A stretch of 64,000 nucleotides of DNA, taken from Atopobium sp. GTDB lineage: Bacteria > Actinomycetota > Coriobacteriia > Coriobacteriales > Atopobiaceae. The stretch spans positions 1 to 64,000 of the forward strand of contig JABZHP010000001.1 of NCBI GenBank assembly GCA_015258785.1. Reading direction: 5' to 3'. This document shows positions 44,327 to 53,518 of this stretch, piece after piece. Every line of letters begins with the position of its first letter. Position 1 is the first letter of the stretch. Made by a program: the position numbers and the translations under genes. The notes under the pieces were generated by a model. It was not told the origin of the DNA and did no database searches. It worked only from the letters and a program-made list of their open reading frames with translations.

Positions 44327-45241
44327 ATGGGCGCAACACCACTTACGTTTCAAGATATGATTTTGACCCTTGAACACTATTGGGCAGAAAAGGGTTGCAC
44401 GGTCATGCAGCCATATGATTCCGAGGTAGGTGCCGGTACCTTCCACACCGCAACTATCCTGCGCTCACTTGGCCCCGATGCCTGGCGTACCTGCTATCCA
44501 CAGCCTTGCCGTCGTCCAGCTGATGGACGCTATGGTGAGAACCCCAACCGCCTGCAGCATTACTATCAATTCCAGGTTTTGATTAAGCCATCTCCTGCAG
44601 ACTCTCAAGACCTTTATCTTGGCTCACTTGCCGCTATTGGCCTTGATCCAAAAGACCACGACGTTCGCTTTGTTGAGGACGATTGGGAGAGTCCAACGCT
44701 TGGTGCCTGGGGTCTTGGCTGGGAGGTCTGGCTCAACGGCATGGAGGTTACTCAGTTCACGTACTTCCAGCAGGTGGGCGGTATTGAGGTAGATCCAGTT
44801 CCTGTAGAGATTACCTATGGTCTTGAGCGTATTGCTATGTATGCTCAGGGTGTAGATTCCGTCTATGACCTGGTATGGAGTTACCTGCCAGATGGCACGC
44901 CAATGACGTATGGGCAGGTATTTTTGGAGAACGAGCGTGAGTTCTCAACTTATAACTTTGAGGTAGCCAACATTGAGCTTATGCGCGAGAAGTTCGACGA
45001 GTATGAGGCAGAGTGCCACAGCTGCCTTGAGCGCAAGCTTCCACTACCTGCATATGACTGCGTTATGAAGTGCAGCCATGCATTCAACCTACTTGACTCT
45101 CGTGGTGCTCTTTCTGCTGTTGAGAGAGCTAACTATATTCTTCGCGTTCGCACCGTTGCTAAGGCATGCTGCGAATCGTATTTGGAGGAGGTTGCTTCTA
45201 AGAAAGCACCTGCAGCAACTACTCAGGAGGAGGTGGCTTAA
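44327..45241 (+). CDS. glyQ: Glycyl-tRNA synthetase alpha subunit
   Basis: Catalytic subunit of the two-subunit GlyRS. The opening [18 protein letters not shown] and the [31 protein letters not shown] and [22 protein letters not shown] segments are diagnostic. 304 residues. The stop directly abuts the glyS ATG. Confidence 0.97.
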   Translation: MGATPLTFQDMILTLEHYWAEKGCTVMQPYDSEVGAGTFHTATILRSLGPDAWRTCYPQPCRRPADGRYGENPNRLQHYYQFQVLIKPSPADSQDLYLGSLAAIGLDPKDHDVRFVEDDWESPTLGAWGLGWEVWLNGMEVTQFTYFQQVGGIEVDPVPVEITYGLERIAMYAQGVDSVYDLVWSYLPDGTPMTYGQVFLENEREFSTYNFEVANIELMREKFDEYEAECHSCLERKLPLPAYDCVMKCSHAFNLLDSRGALSAVERANYILRVRTVAKACCESYLEEVASKKAPAATTQEEVA

Positions 45242-47329
45242 ATGGCTGAGGTTAGAGACTTCCTTTTTGAGATTGGTTCTGAAGAGATGCCTTCTGCTCC
45301 ATTGCAGAAAGCTATTGCTCAGTTCAATAAGCTCGTCGTTTCCGGACTTAAAGACTCTGGTTTGTCATTTGGAGAGGTTAAGATCCTCTCGACACCTCGT
45401 CGTTTAACCGCCTACGTTAAGGACGTTGCTGAGGCAACAGAAGAGATTTCTGAGGTCAAGCGTGGTCCTAAGGCAGAAATTGCTTTTGATGCAGAGGGCA
45501 GGCCAACCAAGGCTGCTGAAGGATTTGCTCGTAAGTGCGGTGTAAGTGCTGATGCACTGACCCGTCGCGTAGATACCGACGGTCATGAGTACGTTTTTGC
45601 GGAGCTCAATATTCCTTCAGTTCCTGCTACAAAGATTCTCTCTGAGCTGGCAACTTCTTGGATTGCTGCTCTTGACTGGCCTCGCAGCCAGCGCTGGGGT
45701 TCTTTCCACGAGCGCTATGTTCGTCCTGTTCGCTGGTTGTGCGCTCTTTTTGGTTCAGAGATTGTTCCTGTTACGTACGCTGATGTAACCAGCTCAAACA
45801 CCACCCAAGGCCATCGTGTTCTTGGTCCTGGTTACCATGAGGTAGCCAGTCCAGCAGACTATAAGCAGGTACTTAAAGATGCCGGCGTTTTGCTTCAGGA
45901 GCAGAGAAAAGACGTTATTCTCGCCGGCATTAAAGAGGTTGAGGCAGCTCGTCCAGGATCTCACGTCGATATGCCAGAGAAGGTCTTTGAGGAGGTCATT
46001 AACTTAACTGAGTGGCCTCAGGTTCTTGTGGGTACCTTTGACGAGGAATTCCTTAACGTTCCTTCAGAGATTATTACTGAGTCCATGCTTTCCAACCAGC
46101 GCTATTTCCCAATCTATGACGCTCATGGCAAGCTGACTCGCGAGTTTATTGTGGTTTCTAATGCAGACCCATCTTGCGCCGAGCGCGTCATTGACGGCAA
46201 CGAGCGCGTTGTTCGTGCTCGCCTCGACGACGCTAAGTTCTTCTTTGAGGAGGACTTGAAGCACACGCTTGACGAGTTTGCTCAGCGTCTAGAGACTGTT
46301 GTTTTCCAGGAGAAGCTTGGTACGGTTCTGCAGAAGACCCAGCGAATGGAGGCTCTTGCTGCAGAGATTGCGCTCGACGAGACATCCAGCAAGGAAGAGG
46401 CAGAGCTTGCTGCTCGAGCCGCTCATCTTGCTAAGGCAGACCTTGTCAGCCAGGCAGTTGTCGAGTTCACCAGTCAGCAGGGCGTCATGGGTGGCTACTA
46501 CGCAGAGGCAGCTGGCGAGAAGAGCGATGTAGCTGCAGCTATTCGCGAGCACTATCGTCCTCGCTTTGCTGGCGACGAGCTCCCAAGTGGCCAGATTGGT
46601 CGCTTTGTAGCTATTGCTGACAAGCTTGATACCATCTGCGGTATCTTTGCTATCAACGAGCCACCAACCGGCTCTTCCGATCCTTACGCTGTTCGTCGTG
46701 CAGCAATTGGCGTCATTGCGCTGGTCCGTTCTACCTCCAACCTTGACCTCAAGAAGCTTATTGCAAGCTCTCTAGAGCTTTACCGCCAGCAGGGTCTTGC
46801 TGTTGACGAGTCTGTTCAGTCCCAGGTTGAGCAGTACTTTATTGGTCGCCTTGCATCTATTGCTAAGGACGAGAAGATCTCTGCAGATGCTATTGAGGCT
46901 GTCAGCGCAATTGGTGTTATCAATCCTGATGAGTTCCTTCAGCGTGCTCGCGCACTTGATGAAGCGCGTCAGAACGAGCCTGAGCTCTTTGAGGACCTTG
47001 CTACTGCTTATGCACGTGCAGCTCACCTCAGTGACGCTTCTCTTGGCGTAGAAGTTGATACAGAGCTTCTCACTGAGCCAGAGATGTCATTGCTCGCTGC
47101 TTGCGAAGAGGGCCAGAAGCAAGTGGCTGCTGCTCTTGCTAGCGCGGACTATGCCGCTGCTGTTTCTGCGCTGTCTCAGCTGCGTGAGCCAATTGATATT
47201 TTCTTCGATAAAGTGCTTGTCATGGACGAAAATGATACCGTTCGCCGAAATCGCTTGCGTCTTTTGAACAAGTTTGCCCAGGTATTTAGTAATGTCGCCG
47301 ATATTAGTGTGCTTTCTCGCAAGAAGTAG
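45242..47329 (+). CDS. glyS: Glycyl-tRNA synthetase beta subunit
   Basis: tRNA-binding subunit with an HD-like and an anticodon-binding domain. It begins RDFLFEIGSEEMPSAPL and contains LSTPRRLTAYV near 46, the PVRWLCALFG segment near 163 and SDPYAVRRAAIG near 480. 695 residues. Starts directly at the glyQ stop with GGAGG in the end of glyQ. Two motif-core copies (45918, 46514) lie within. Confidence 0.96.
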   Translation: MAEVRDFLFEIGSEEMPSAPLQKAIAQFNKLVVSGLKDSGLSFGEVKILSTPRRLTAYVKDVAEATEEISEVKRGPKAEIAFDAEGRPTKAAEGFARKCGVSADALTRRVDTDGHEYVFAELNIPSVPATKILSELATSWIAALDWPRSQRWGSFHERYVRPVRWLCALFGSEIVPVTYADVTSSNTTQGHRVLGPGYHEVASPADYKQVLKDAGVLLQEQRKDVILAGIKEVEAARPGSHVDMPEKVFEEVINLTEWPQVLVGTFDEEFLNVPSEIITESMLSNQRYFPIYDAHGKLTREFIVVSNADPSCAERVIDGNERVVRARLDDAKFFFEEDLKHTLDEFAQRLETVVFQEKLGTVLQKTQRMEALAAEIALDETSSKEEAELAARAAHLAKADLVSQAVVEFTSQQGVMGGYYAEAAGEKSDVAAAIREHYRPRFAGDELPSGQIGRFVAIADKLDTICGIFAINEPPTGSSDPYAVRRAAIGVIALVRSTSNLDLKKLIASSLELYRQQGLAVDESVQSQVEQYFIGRLASIAKDEKISADAIEAVSAIGVINPDEFLQRARALDEARQNEPELFEDLATAYARAAHLSDASLGVEVDTELLTEPEMSLLAACEEGQKQVAAALASADYAAAVSALSQLREPIDIFFDKVLVMDENDTVRRNRLRLLNKFAQVFSNVADISVLSRKK

Positions 47330-47390
47330 GGTACGCTTAGACTGATAAATGTTTGTATCTTTCTGAATAGTTGACTGAAAGGGTTACAGC

Positions 47391-47786
47391 ATGAGCACAC
47401 TTGATATTGACAACAACTCTCTTGGTGATGGTCTGCCTATCGTCTATGTTTTGTCAGATTCCCGCGGAGAGACCGGTGCTGCAGTAGTTAAGGCTGCTGC
47501 TGCTCAGTTTGGCGATGATTCCGTAGAGATCGTAAGGGTTCCAAACATTCACAGCGTTGAAGACGTTCGCGCGTATTTCAACGAGCATGAAGATGAGAAT
47601 CGCCCTCGTGCAGTCTTCCACACCTTTGCAGATGGCTCTCTCAGAAGAGAGATTCGTCGTGAGCTTGATCAGCGCCTCATCCCATCAATCGATCTTCTGG
47701 GACCAGCAGTAAACGTTATTTCTACGCTTACCGGCGAAGAGCCAAGCCACGCAATTGGCGCATTCTTTGAGGGAGTTACGCGCTAA
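47391..47786 (+). CDS. Half-length PPDK regulatory protein (DUF299 N-terminal domain only)
   Basis: DUF299/PpsR proteins (about 270 residues) phosphorylate and dephosphorylate the active-site Thr of pyruvate phosphate dikinase or PEP synthase. This 131-residue protein matches only their first half: IVYVLSDSRGETGAAVVKAAAAQF, VPNIHSVEDV, PRAVFHTFADGSLRREI and IDLLGPAVNVI. It stops where the P-loop kinase half (GVSRTxKTPLS) should follow, and no remnant of that half is found before the terminator 35 bases downstream. AAAGGG precedes the ATG. Its position just upstream of ppdK supports a PPDK-linked role. It may be a binding-only regulator or a decayed enzyme. Confidence 0.82.
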   Translation: MSTLDIDNNSLGDGLPIVYVLSDSRGETGAAVVKAAAAQFGDDSVEIVRVPNIHSVEDVRAYFNEHEDENRPRAVFHTFADGSLRREIRRELDQRLIPSIDLLGPAVNVISTLTGEEPSHAIGAFFEGVTR

Positions 47787-47820
47787 GAGAGTGCCGACGC
47801 CTCAAAATATCAAAAAGTTA

Positions 47821-47853
47821 AATGAGCATCCATTTGGGGTGCTCATTTTCTTT
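47821..47853 (+). terminator. Terminator after the short PPDK regulator
   Basis: AATGAGCA (47821-47828) pairs with TGCTCATT (47840-47847), followed by TTCTTT. Separates the regulator from ppdK. Confidence 0.75.
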
Positions 47854-47898
47854 ATGGAGAATTTCACAATTTGCAATCATAAGTTTGTAAATAATTCT

Positions 47899-47924
47899 GT
47901 GAACGGTCGATATTGACCGCTCAC
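47899..47924 (+). promoter_or_regulatory. Putative operator upstream of ppdK
   Basis: GTGAACGGTC (47899-47908) and GACCGCTCAC (47915-47924) form a 10-bp inverted repeat with one mismatch and a 6-base spacer, 144 bases before the ppdK start. The left half extended to CTGTGAACGGT is identical to a site at 33194-33204 (opposite strand). The binding protein is unknown. Confidence 0.45.
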
Positions 47925-48067
47925 CGTTATTTTGTTCAGATGAATCGCGTAGGTTGGTAACATACTATGAATGTGAGGACAGAACTAACTTTGTTTGGTT
48001 TGATGTCTTTGCGTTCAATTGTGTTGGTGCACGCTTTGCGTGTGACAGTTTGAGAGTTTGGAGTGTT

Positions 48068-50830
48068 ATGTCCGAGAAGCACGTTTACAGCTTCGGAAAG
48101 GACCACGCCGGTAACGATGTTACTGAGGTCGCTGGCGCATCCGTAGAAGAGGCAAAGTGGATTGTTGGTGGCAAGGGAGCAAACCTTGCAGAGATGTCTA
48201 AGATTGGTCTGCCTGTACCTCCAGGATTCTCAATTACTTGCCAAACTTGCGTTGCTTATTCCAACAACGGCAACGTCTGGCCTGAGGGCGTCACTGATGA
48301 GATTGACGCAGCTATGGCTACCCTTGAGGAGCGCATGGGCAAGAAGCTCGGCGATGCAGAAGATCCACTGCTTGTCTCCGTCCGTTCTGGTGCACCATTC
48401 TCCATGCCTGGCATGATGGACACTGTTCTTAACCTTGGTCTTAACGATGAGTCCGTTCAGGGCCTCATTAAGCAGACTGGTAACGAGCGCTTTGCTTGGG
48501 ACTCTTACCGTCGTTTTGTTCAGATGTTCTCTGGCGTTGTTATGGGCGTCTCTGGACAGCTCTTTGAGGATGCAATTGCTGCTAAGAAGGCCGAGAAGGG
48601 CGTTAAGCTTGATACAGAGCTGGACGCAAATGACCTTCGTGACCTTGTAACTTGGTTCAAGGGCATCTTTGCTGCAAACGTTGACGTTAAGGAGCACCCA
48701 GAGGTCTCCAAGAACGGCTACGCTGTCTTTCCATCTGATCCTTACCTCCAGCTCCGCCTTGCTGAGCAGGCAGTCTTTGGTTCTTGGATGAATGACCGCG
48801 CAATCCTTTACCGCAAGCAGAACAAGATTCCTGATGAGCTTGGTACTGCAGTTAACGTTCAGGTCATGGTCTTTGGTAACAAGGGTGAGACTTCTGCAAC
48901 TGGCGTTGCATTTACTCGTAACCCTGCAGATGGTACTAACGAGCGCTACGGCGACTTCCTGATCAACGCTCAGGGCGAGGACGTTGTTGCTGGTATTCGT
49001 AATACTGAGCCTATTGCAGACCTCGTTAAGGTTCCTGCACTCAAGGAGGCAGGCGAGGAGCTCTTCCACGTCTTTGAGATTCTTGAGGATCACTACGCAG
49101 ACATGATGGACATCGAGTTCACCATTGAGAATGGTAAGCTCTGGATGCTTCAGACTCGTGTTGGTAAGCGTACTGCTCTCTCTGCACTTAAGGTTGCAAT
49201 TCAGATGTACGAAGAGGGTCGTATTACTAAGGAGCAGGCTGTTTCTCGCGTTGCTCCTGAGCAGCTCGATCAGCTTCTGCACCCACAGTTTGATCCTAAC
49301 GCTGAGTATGAGACCATTGCTAAGGGTCTTAACGCTTCTCCTGGTGCAGCTGTTGGTGCTGCAGTCTTCTCTTCTGCAGACGCTGAGGCTTTTGCAGAGG
49401 CAGGCAAGCCTTGTATTCTTGTTCGCTGGGAGACCACTCCAGATGACCTCCACGGCATGGTTGCTGCAGAGGGCATCCTAACTTCCCACGGTGGCAAGAC
49501 CAGCCACGCTGCTGTTATTGCTCGTGGTATGGGCGCTCCTTGCGTCTGCGGTGTTGATACACTCCGTATTGATGCTGCTAACAAGCGCTTCACCGTTGCT
49601 GATTCCGGCCTTGTTGTTAACGAGGGCGATGTTATCTCCATCGACGGCACCACTGGTGACGTCATCCTTGGTGCTGTTGAGCTTGTTCAGCCAGAGCTTT
49701 CTGGTGACCTTCAGACCATCCTTGCATGGGCAGACGAGGTCCGTCTTGACGAGTCCCGTGGTCGCGTCATTGGTGTTCGTGCAAACGCTGATAACCCAGC
49801 AGACGCTCAGACTTCCGTTGATAACGGCGCTGAGGCAATCGGTCTTGACCGTACTGAGCACATGTTCCTTGGTGAGCGTAAGCACCTCATTCAGGACTTC
49901 ATCCTTGCAGACTCTGAGGACGTTAAGCAGCTTGCTATTGAGCAGCTTGGTCGTGCTCAGAAGGGTGACTTCCTTGGTATGTTCAAGGTAATGGACGGTA
50001 AAGACGTTGTTGTCCGTCTTCTTGACCCACCACTGCACGAGTTCCTTGATTCCCCACGTGAGCTTGACGTTGAGATTGCTCGCGATGAGGAGCAGGGTAA
50101 GGACACCGCTGCAAAGCGTGCTCTTCTCGCTAAGTTTGACGCCTTCCAGGAGGCAAACCCAATGCTCGGCCTCCGTGGCTGCCGCCTTGGCCTTGTCTAT
50201 CCAGAGCTCAACGTTATGCAGGTCCGCGCTATCGCAAGCGCAGCTGCAGAGCTCAAGCGCGTTGGTCTTGACCCTCGTCCAGAGATCATGGTTCCTCTGG
50301 TTGGCTTCGAAGAGGAGCTTATCCAGGTCCGTGAAGAGGTTGAGGAGACCATCAAGCAGGTTGCTGATGAGTACGGTGTTGAGCTCAACATCCCAGTTGG
50401 TACCATGATCGAGCTTCCACGTGCAGCTATCATGTCTGAGGAGATTGCTAAGCACGCAGACTTCTTCTCCTTTGGTACTAACGACCTCACCCAGACATGC
50501 CTTGGCTTCTCTCGTGATGACGTTGAGTCCGCATTCATGCCTCTCTACCTTGAGCGCAAGATTGTTAAGACCAACCCATTTGCAACCCTTGATAAGGGCG
50601 TTGCAGAGCTTGTCCGCATGGGTGTTGAGGGTGGCCGTAAGGGTAATCCTAACCTCACCATTGGTGTCTGCGGTGAGACTGGTGGCGATCCAGAGTCCAT
50701 CCACATGTACTACAACCTTGGTCTTGACTATGTCTCCTGCTCACCATACCGCGTGCCAATCGCACGTCTTGCTGCAGCACAGGCAAAGATTCAGGCTAAC
50801 GGTGGTCCACAGAAGATTGCTACTAAGTAG
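48068..50830 (+). CDS. ppdK: Pyruvate, phosphate dikinase
   Basis: Reversibly converts pyruvate, ATP and Pi to PEP, AMP and PPi, a glycolytic or gluconeogenic enzyme in anaerobes. An ATP-grasp domain opens with GGKGANLAEM; the swivelling His domain has GGKTSHAAVIARG with catalytic His480 and regulatory Thr478; the PEP/pyruvate domain carries GLRGCRLG and the Cys motif GVCGETGGDP near 860. ATG 48068 is chosen (GGAG 5 bases upstream; product starts at the normal N-terminus), giving 920 residues. Codon use is highly biased, implying strong expression. A terminator follows. Confidence 0.96.
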   Translation: MSEKHVYSFGKDHAGNDVTEVAGASVEEAKWIVGGKGANLAEMSKIGLPVPPGFSITCQTCVAYSNNGNVWPEGVTDEIDAAMATLEERMGKKLGDAEDPLLVSVRSGAPFSMPGMMDTVLNLGLNDESVQGLIKQTGNERFAWDSYRRFVQMFSGVVMGVSGQLFEDAIAAKKAEKGVKLDTELDANDLRDLVTWFKGIFAANVDVKEHPEVSKNGYAVFPSDPYLQLRLAEQAVFGSWMNDRAILYRKQNKIPDELGTAVNVQVMVFGNKGETSATGVAFTRNPADGTNERYGDFLINAQGEDVVAGIRNTEPIADLVKVPALKEAGEELFHVFEILEDHYADMMDIEFTIENGKLWMLQTRVGKRTALSALKVAIQMYEEGRITKEQAVSRVAPEQLDQLLHPQFDPNAEYETIAKGLNASPGAAVGAAVFSSADAEAFAEAGKPCILVRWETTPDDLHGMVAAEGILTSHGGKTSHAAVIARGMGAPCVCGVDTLRIDAANKRFTVADSGLVVNEGDVISIDGTTGDVILGAVELVQPELSGDLQTILAWADEVRLDESRGRVIGVRANADNPADAQTSVDNGAEAIGLDRTEHMFLGERKHLIQDFILADSEDVKQLAIEQLGRAQKGDFLGMFKVMDGKDVVVRLLDPPLHEFLDSPRELDVEIARDEEQGKDTAAKRALLAKFDAFQEANPMLGLRGCRLGLVYPELNVMQVRAIASAAAELKRVGLDPRPEIMVPLVGFEEELIQVREEVEETIKQVADEYGVELNIPVGTMIELPRAAIMSEEIAKHADFFSFGTNDLTQTCLGFSRDDVESAFMPLYLERKIVKTNPFATLDKGVAELVRMGVEGGRKGNPNLTIGVCGETGGDPESIHMYYNLGLDYVSCSPYRVPIARLAAAQAKIQANGGPQKIATK

Positions 50831-50860
50831 GTTTTCTTCTAGACACACTGCAACAAACTC

Positions 50861-50888
50861 AAGAGGGCGGCTTCGGTCGCCCTCTTTT
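50861..50888 (+). terminator. Terminator of ppdK
   Basis: AAGAGGGCG (50861-50869) with CGCCCTCTT (50878-50886), 8-base loop, then a short T-run. Confidence 0.88.
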
Positions 50889-50944
50889 GCTAGACAGCAA
50901 TAACCTGCTATTATGTGATAAAGATGCAGGTACAAGGAGGTTTC

Positions 50945-52003
50945 ATGTTATCCATTAGACGAGAAGATCTTGAAGCTCGCGAGCATCAAATCTTATCTCC
51001 TGAGGCGGCTTTTTCTGATCAAAGTAAAGGTCGCGCGGTAGCAGAGGAACCTGACCAGTACCGTACCTGTTACCAGTGCGATAGAGACCGTATCCTGCAT
51101 AGTAAGAGCTTCCGAAGGCTTGCCCACAAGACACAGGTTTTTCTCGCCCCAGAAGGGGACCACTATAGAACTCGTCTTATTCATACACTTGAGGTTTCGC
51201 AGATTGCGCGCTCAATCGCGAGACCTTTGGGATTAAACGAAGACCTTACTGAGGCAATTGCGCTTGGACATGACTTGGGCCATACACCGTTTGGTCATAT
51301 TGGCGAGAAGGCGCTTTCGCACGCTATTAGCCTGTATAGGGGAATGGACCCCGATGCTCCAGAAAATGAGTATATTTTTGCCCATAATCAGCAGAGTGCC
51401 CGCATTGTTGAGTATCTGGAGAAAGACGGTCAGGGTCTTAATCTTTCTCATGAGGTTATTGATGGAATTAGATGCCACTCAGGTAATCTACGTGCAGAAA
51501 CAGCAGAAGGAAGAATTGTTGCTATTTCGGACCGCATTGCGTATGTAACGCACGATATTGATGACGCAAAACGAGCAGGACTTCTTTCGGAGGAGTATCT
51601 CCCAACTGAAGCTCGAGAGGTTCTTGGAAATAGCTCACCTGAGCGCATTGAAAACATGGTTCACGATATTGTCTCTGAGAGCTCTCGCGTAGGCGATATT
51701 AAAATGACCGACTCCATGTGGGGCGCCATGATGACCATGAGAGCATTCCTGTTTGCTAATCTGTATGCATCAGGAGATGCAAAATACGAAGAGCCCAAGG
51801 CATATGACCTCATCATTGAGCTGTTTGATTACTTTGTTAACCATTTAGATGAGGTTCCCGCAGAATATAAGTGTCATGACTTTGATCATCCAGAAATCCA
51901 AGTAGCAGATTACGTGTCTGGTATGACCGATAGATATGCAACCAGAGTGTTTGAAGATCTTCGCCTTCCTCGTTCCTGGGGTAAAAGAAGATATGTAAAG
52001 TAA
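50945..52003 (+). CDS. dgt: dNTP triphosphohydrolase (dGTPase family)
   Basis: HD-domain enzyme releasing tripolyphosphate from dNTPs. Metal-binding residues: TRLIHTLEVSQIAR near 75 and GHDLGHTPFGHIGEKAL near 108, with a third acidic site in SDRIAYVTHDIDDA near 200. ATG 50945 is chosen because ACAAGGAGG precedes it closely; 352 residues. It stands alone between two terminator regions. Two motif-core copies (51140, 51302) lie in it. Confidence 0.93.
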   Translation: MLSIRREDLEAREHQILSPEAAFSDQSKGRAVAEEPDQYRTCYQCDRDRILHSKSFRRLAHKTQVFLAPEGDHYRTRLIHTLEVSQIARSIARPLGLNEDLTEAIALGHDLGHTPFGHIGEKALSHAISLYRGMDPDAPENEYIFAHNQQSARIVEYLEKDGQGLNLSHEVIDGIRCHSGNLRAETAEGRIVAISDRIAYVTHDIDDAKRAGLLSEEYLPTEAREVLGNSSPERIENMVHDIVSESSRVGDIKMTDSMWGAMMTMRAFLFANLYASGDAKYEEPKAYDLIIELFDYFVNHLDEVPAEYKCHDFDHPEIQVADYVSGMTDRYATRVFEDLRLPRSWGKRRYVK

Positions 52004-52022
52004 GTTTTATCCAAACTAACCC

Positions 52023-52055
52023 TTGTACAGTGGAAAGTATTCACGTATACTTTCC
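52023..52055 (+). promoter_or_regulatory. rplS promoter with a dyad over the -10
   Basis: TTGTAC (52023-52028), 17-bp spacer, TATACT (52046-52051). A perfect 9-bp inverted repeat, GGAAAGTAT (52032-52040) with ATACTTTCC (52047-52055), covers the spacer and -10, suggesting an operator or a dgt terminator stem without a T-run. Confidence 0.55.
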
Positions 52056-52116
52056 GTCTGTGTGTTAACTATGTGTCGTTCGCAAGGGCGTCGGCACCTC
52101 TAGAGATGAGGAAACA

Positions 52117-52458
52117 ATGGACTACATTCGCGCTATTGAGCGTCAGCAGATCCGCGAGGACATTCCTGAGGTCCGCGTTGGTGACAACGTAAAGGTTCAC
52201 TATCGCATTGTCGAGGGTGACCGTACTCGTGAGCAGGTCTTCCAGGGTGACATCATTCGTCTTTCCGGCGAGGGTTCCCGTGAGACTTTTACCGTTCGTA
52301 AGATCAGCTTTGGCATTGGTGTTGAGCGTACTTTCCCACTTCACTCACCAAAGATTGCTAAGCTTGAGGTTCTTCGCCACGGTGTTGTTCACCGCGCTAA
52401 GCTCTACTTCCTGCGCGATCGTGTTGGTAAGGCTGCTCGTCTTCGCGAGAAGCGCTAA
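52117..52458 (+). CDS. rplS: 50S ribosomal protein L19
   Basis: Large-subunit protein at the 30S interface. Diagnostic segments: [50 protein letters not shown] and [20 protein letters not shown]. 113 residues. Usually directly after trmD; here it is 8.4 kb downstream, with lepB, glyQS, ppdK and dgt between. Leader 52058-52116 is short. A strong terminator follows. Confidence 0.97.
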   Translation: MDYIRAIERQQIREDIPEVRVGDNVKVHYRIVEGDRTREQVFQGDIIRLSGEGSRETFTVRKISFGIGVERTFPLHSPKIAKLEVLRHGVVHRAKLYFLRDRVGKAARLREKR

Positions 52459-52477
52459 TCAACTTCATATGCTCTTT

Positions 52478-52503
52478 AAAGCCGCCTCCGGGCGGCTTTT
52501 TTA
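52478..52503 (+). terminator. Terminator of rplS
   Basis: AAAGCCGCC (52478-52486), loop TCCG, GGCGGCTTT (52491-52499), continuing into T-run. Confidence 0.92.
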
Positions 52504-52532
52504 GTACCATAATCGTGTGGTTTGGAGAAAAC

Positions 52533-53306
52533 ATGGCTGATTCTGCTAAAGATATACTTGCTCGTTTAAGCGATGCCCCAGAGACTGAGGTATACGAACT
52601 CATAGCTCGTTATAGCGAGGACCCCCGTAAACAGGTTATCAAGGCTCTAGAGTCAGCTAAAAAGCGCATTGAAAAAGAACATGCCGAGAAGACCCGTGTA
52701 GAAGAAATGTATCGCTTTCAGAAGGAGCTTTCTGGGGGTGGACTTGTTGTTGGTGTTGATGAGGTGGGCAGAGGTTCTGTAGCTGGCCCTTTATCGGTTT
52801 GTGCGGTATGTTTGCCAGAGGATCCTATCATCTATGGACTAAACGATTCCAAAAAATTAACCGCAACAAAGCGAGAGATTCTAGCGGCACAAATTCAAGA
52901 AGTTGCTACAGCAATTGGCATTGCTCATATTGCTCCTCAAAGAATTGATGAAGTTGGCATGGCACAGTGTTTAAGAGACGCTATGCTTCAGGCTGTCAAA
53001 AACACAGGTATTGAGCCTGAATGCGTCTTGATTGATGGAAATCCTATGCATATCCACCCCAAAGAAAAGACTCTTGTTAAGGGTGATGCACGCATTGCTT
53101 CTATTGCTGCTGCTTCAATTGTGGCAAAGGTAACAAGAGATGCTCTTATGGTGGCCTATGACGAGGAGTACCCTGGCTATCACCTGGCAGAATGTAAAGG
53201 ATATGCCTCTGCTGAACACATTGAAGCTATTGGTGAGATGGGACTTTCTCCCATACATCGTGCGTCGTTTTGTGGAAACTTTGTTAAGACGCAAAGACTG
53301 TTTTAA
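52533..53306 (+). CDS. rnhB: Ribonuclease HII
   Basis: Cleaves RNA in RNA-DNA hybrids and misincorporated ribonucleotides. The catalytic motif VGVDEVGRGSVAGPLSVCAV lies near residue 74, ILIDGNP-type Asp in CVLIDGNPMHIHP near 170, and SIAAASIVAKVTRD near 190. 257 residues from ATG 52533 (TTGGAG just upstream). An N-terminal extension of about 70 residues, helical and charged, precedes the catalytic domain, as in some gram-positive enzymes. Confidence 0.95.
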   Translation: MADSAKDILARLSDAPETEVYELIARYSEDPRKQVIKALESAKKRIEKEHAEKTRVEEMYRFQKELSGGGLVVGVDEVGRGSVAGPLSVCAVCLPEDPIIYGLNDSKKLTATKREILAAQIQEVATAIGIAHIAPQRIDEVGMAQCLRDAMLQAVKNTGIEPECVLIDGNPMHIHPKEKTLVKGDARIASIAAASIVAKVTRDALMVAYDEEYPGYHLAECKGYASAEHIEAIGEMGLSPIHRASFCGNFVKTQRLF

Positions 53307-53353
53307 TACATCCAATTCAAGCAATCAGATTAACTTTCAGACGCAAACAGGGA

Positions 53354-53387
53354 CCCGTTCATTCTAAGAGGAGTGAACGGGCTTTTT
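53354..53387 (+). terminator. Terminator of rnhB
   Basis: CCCGTTCA (53354-53361) with TGAACGGG (53374-53381), 12-base loop, then CTTTTTA. Confidence 0.88.
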
Positions 53388-53492
53388 ATAGAGTCGAAAG
53401 CCCGTAATATCAAATTTTTTACTTTCGTCAGAATCATTACGCTGTTTAGACAGACAGCAGTCAAGTTAGTGTCAAAGTGCTCCTGCAAACTG

Positions 53493-53518
53493 AACTCTCC
53501 CACTATGAAAGGAGAGTT
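53493..53518 (+). promoter_or_regulatory. Hairpin sequestering the yraN ribosome binding site
   Basis: AACTCTCC (53493-53500) and GGAGAGTT (53511-53518) are perfectly complementary with a 10-base loop. The right arm contains the GGAG of the ribosome binding site and ends directly at the ATG, so the folded mRNA would block initiation of the yraN-comM-dprA run. Confidence 0.6.

Noticed and set aside
48230..50704. Two very long minus-strand reading frames (about 407 and 408 codons) opposite ppdK
   Set aside because: They arise from the strongly biased codon use of ppdK on the other strand; no ribosome sites and no recognisable protein family.
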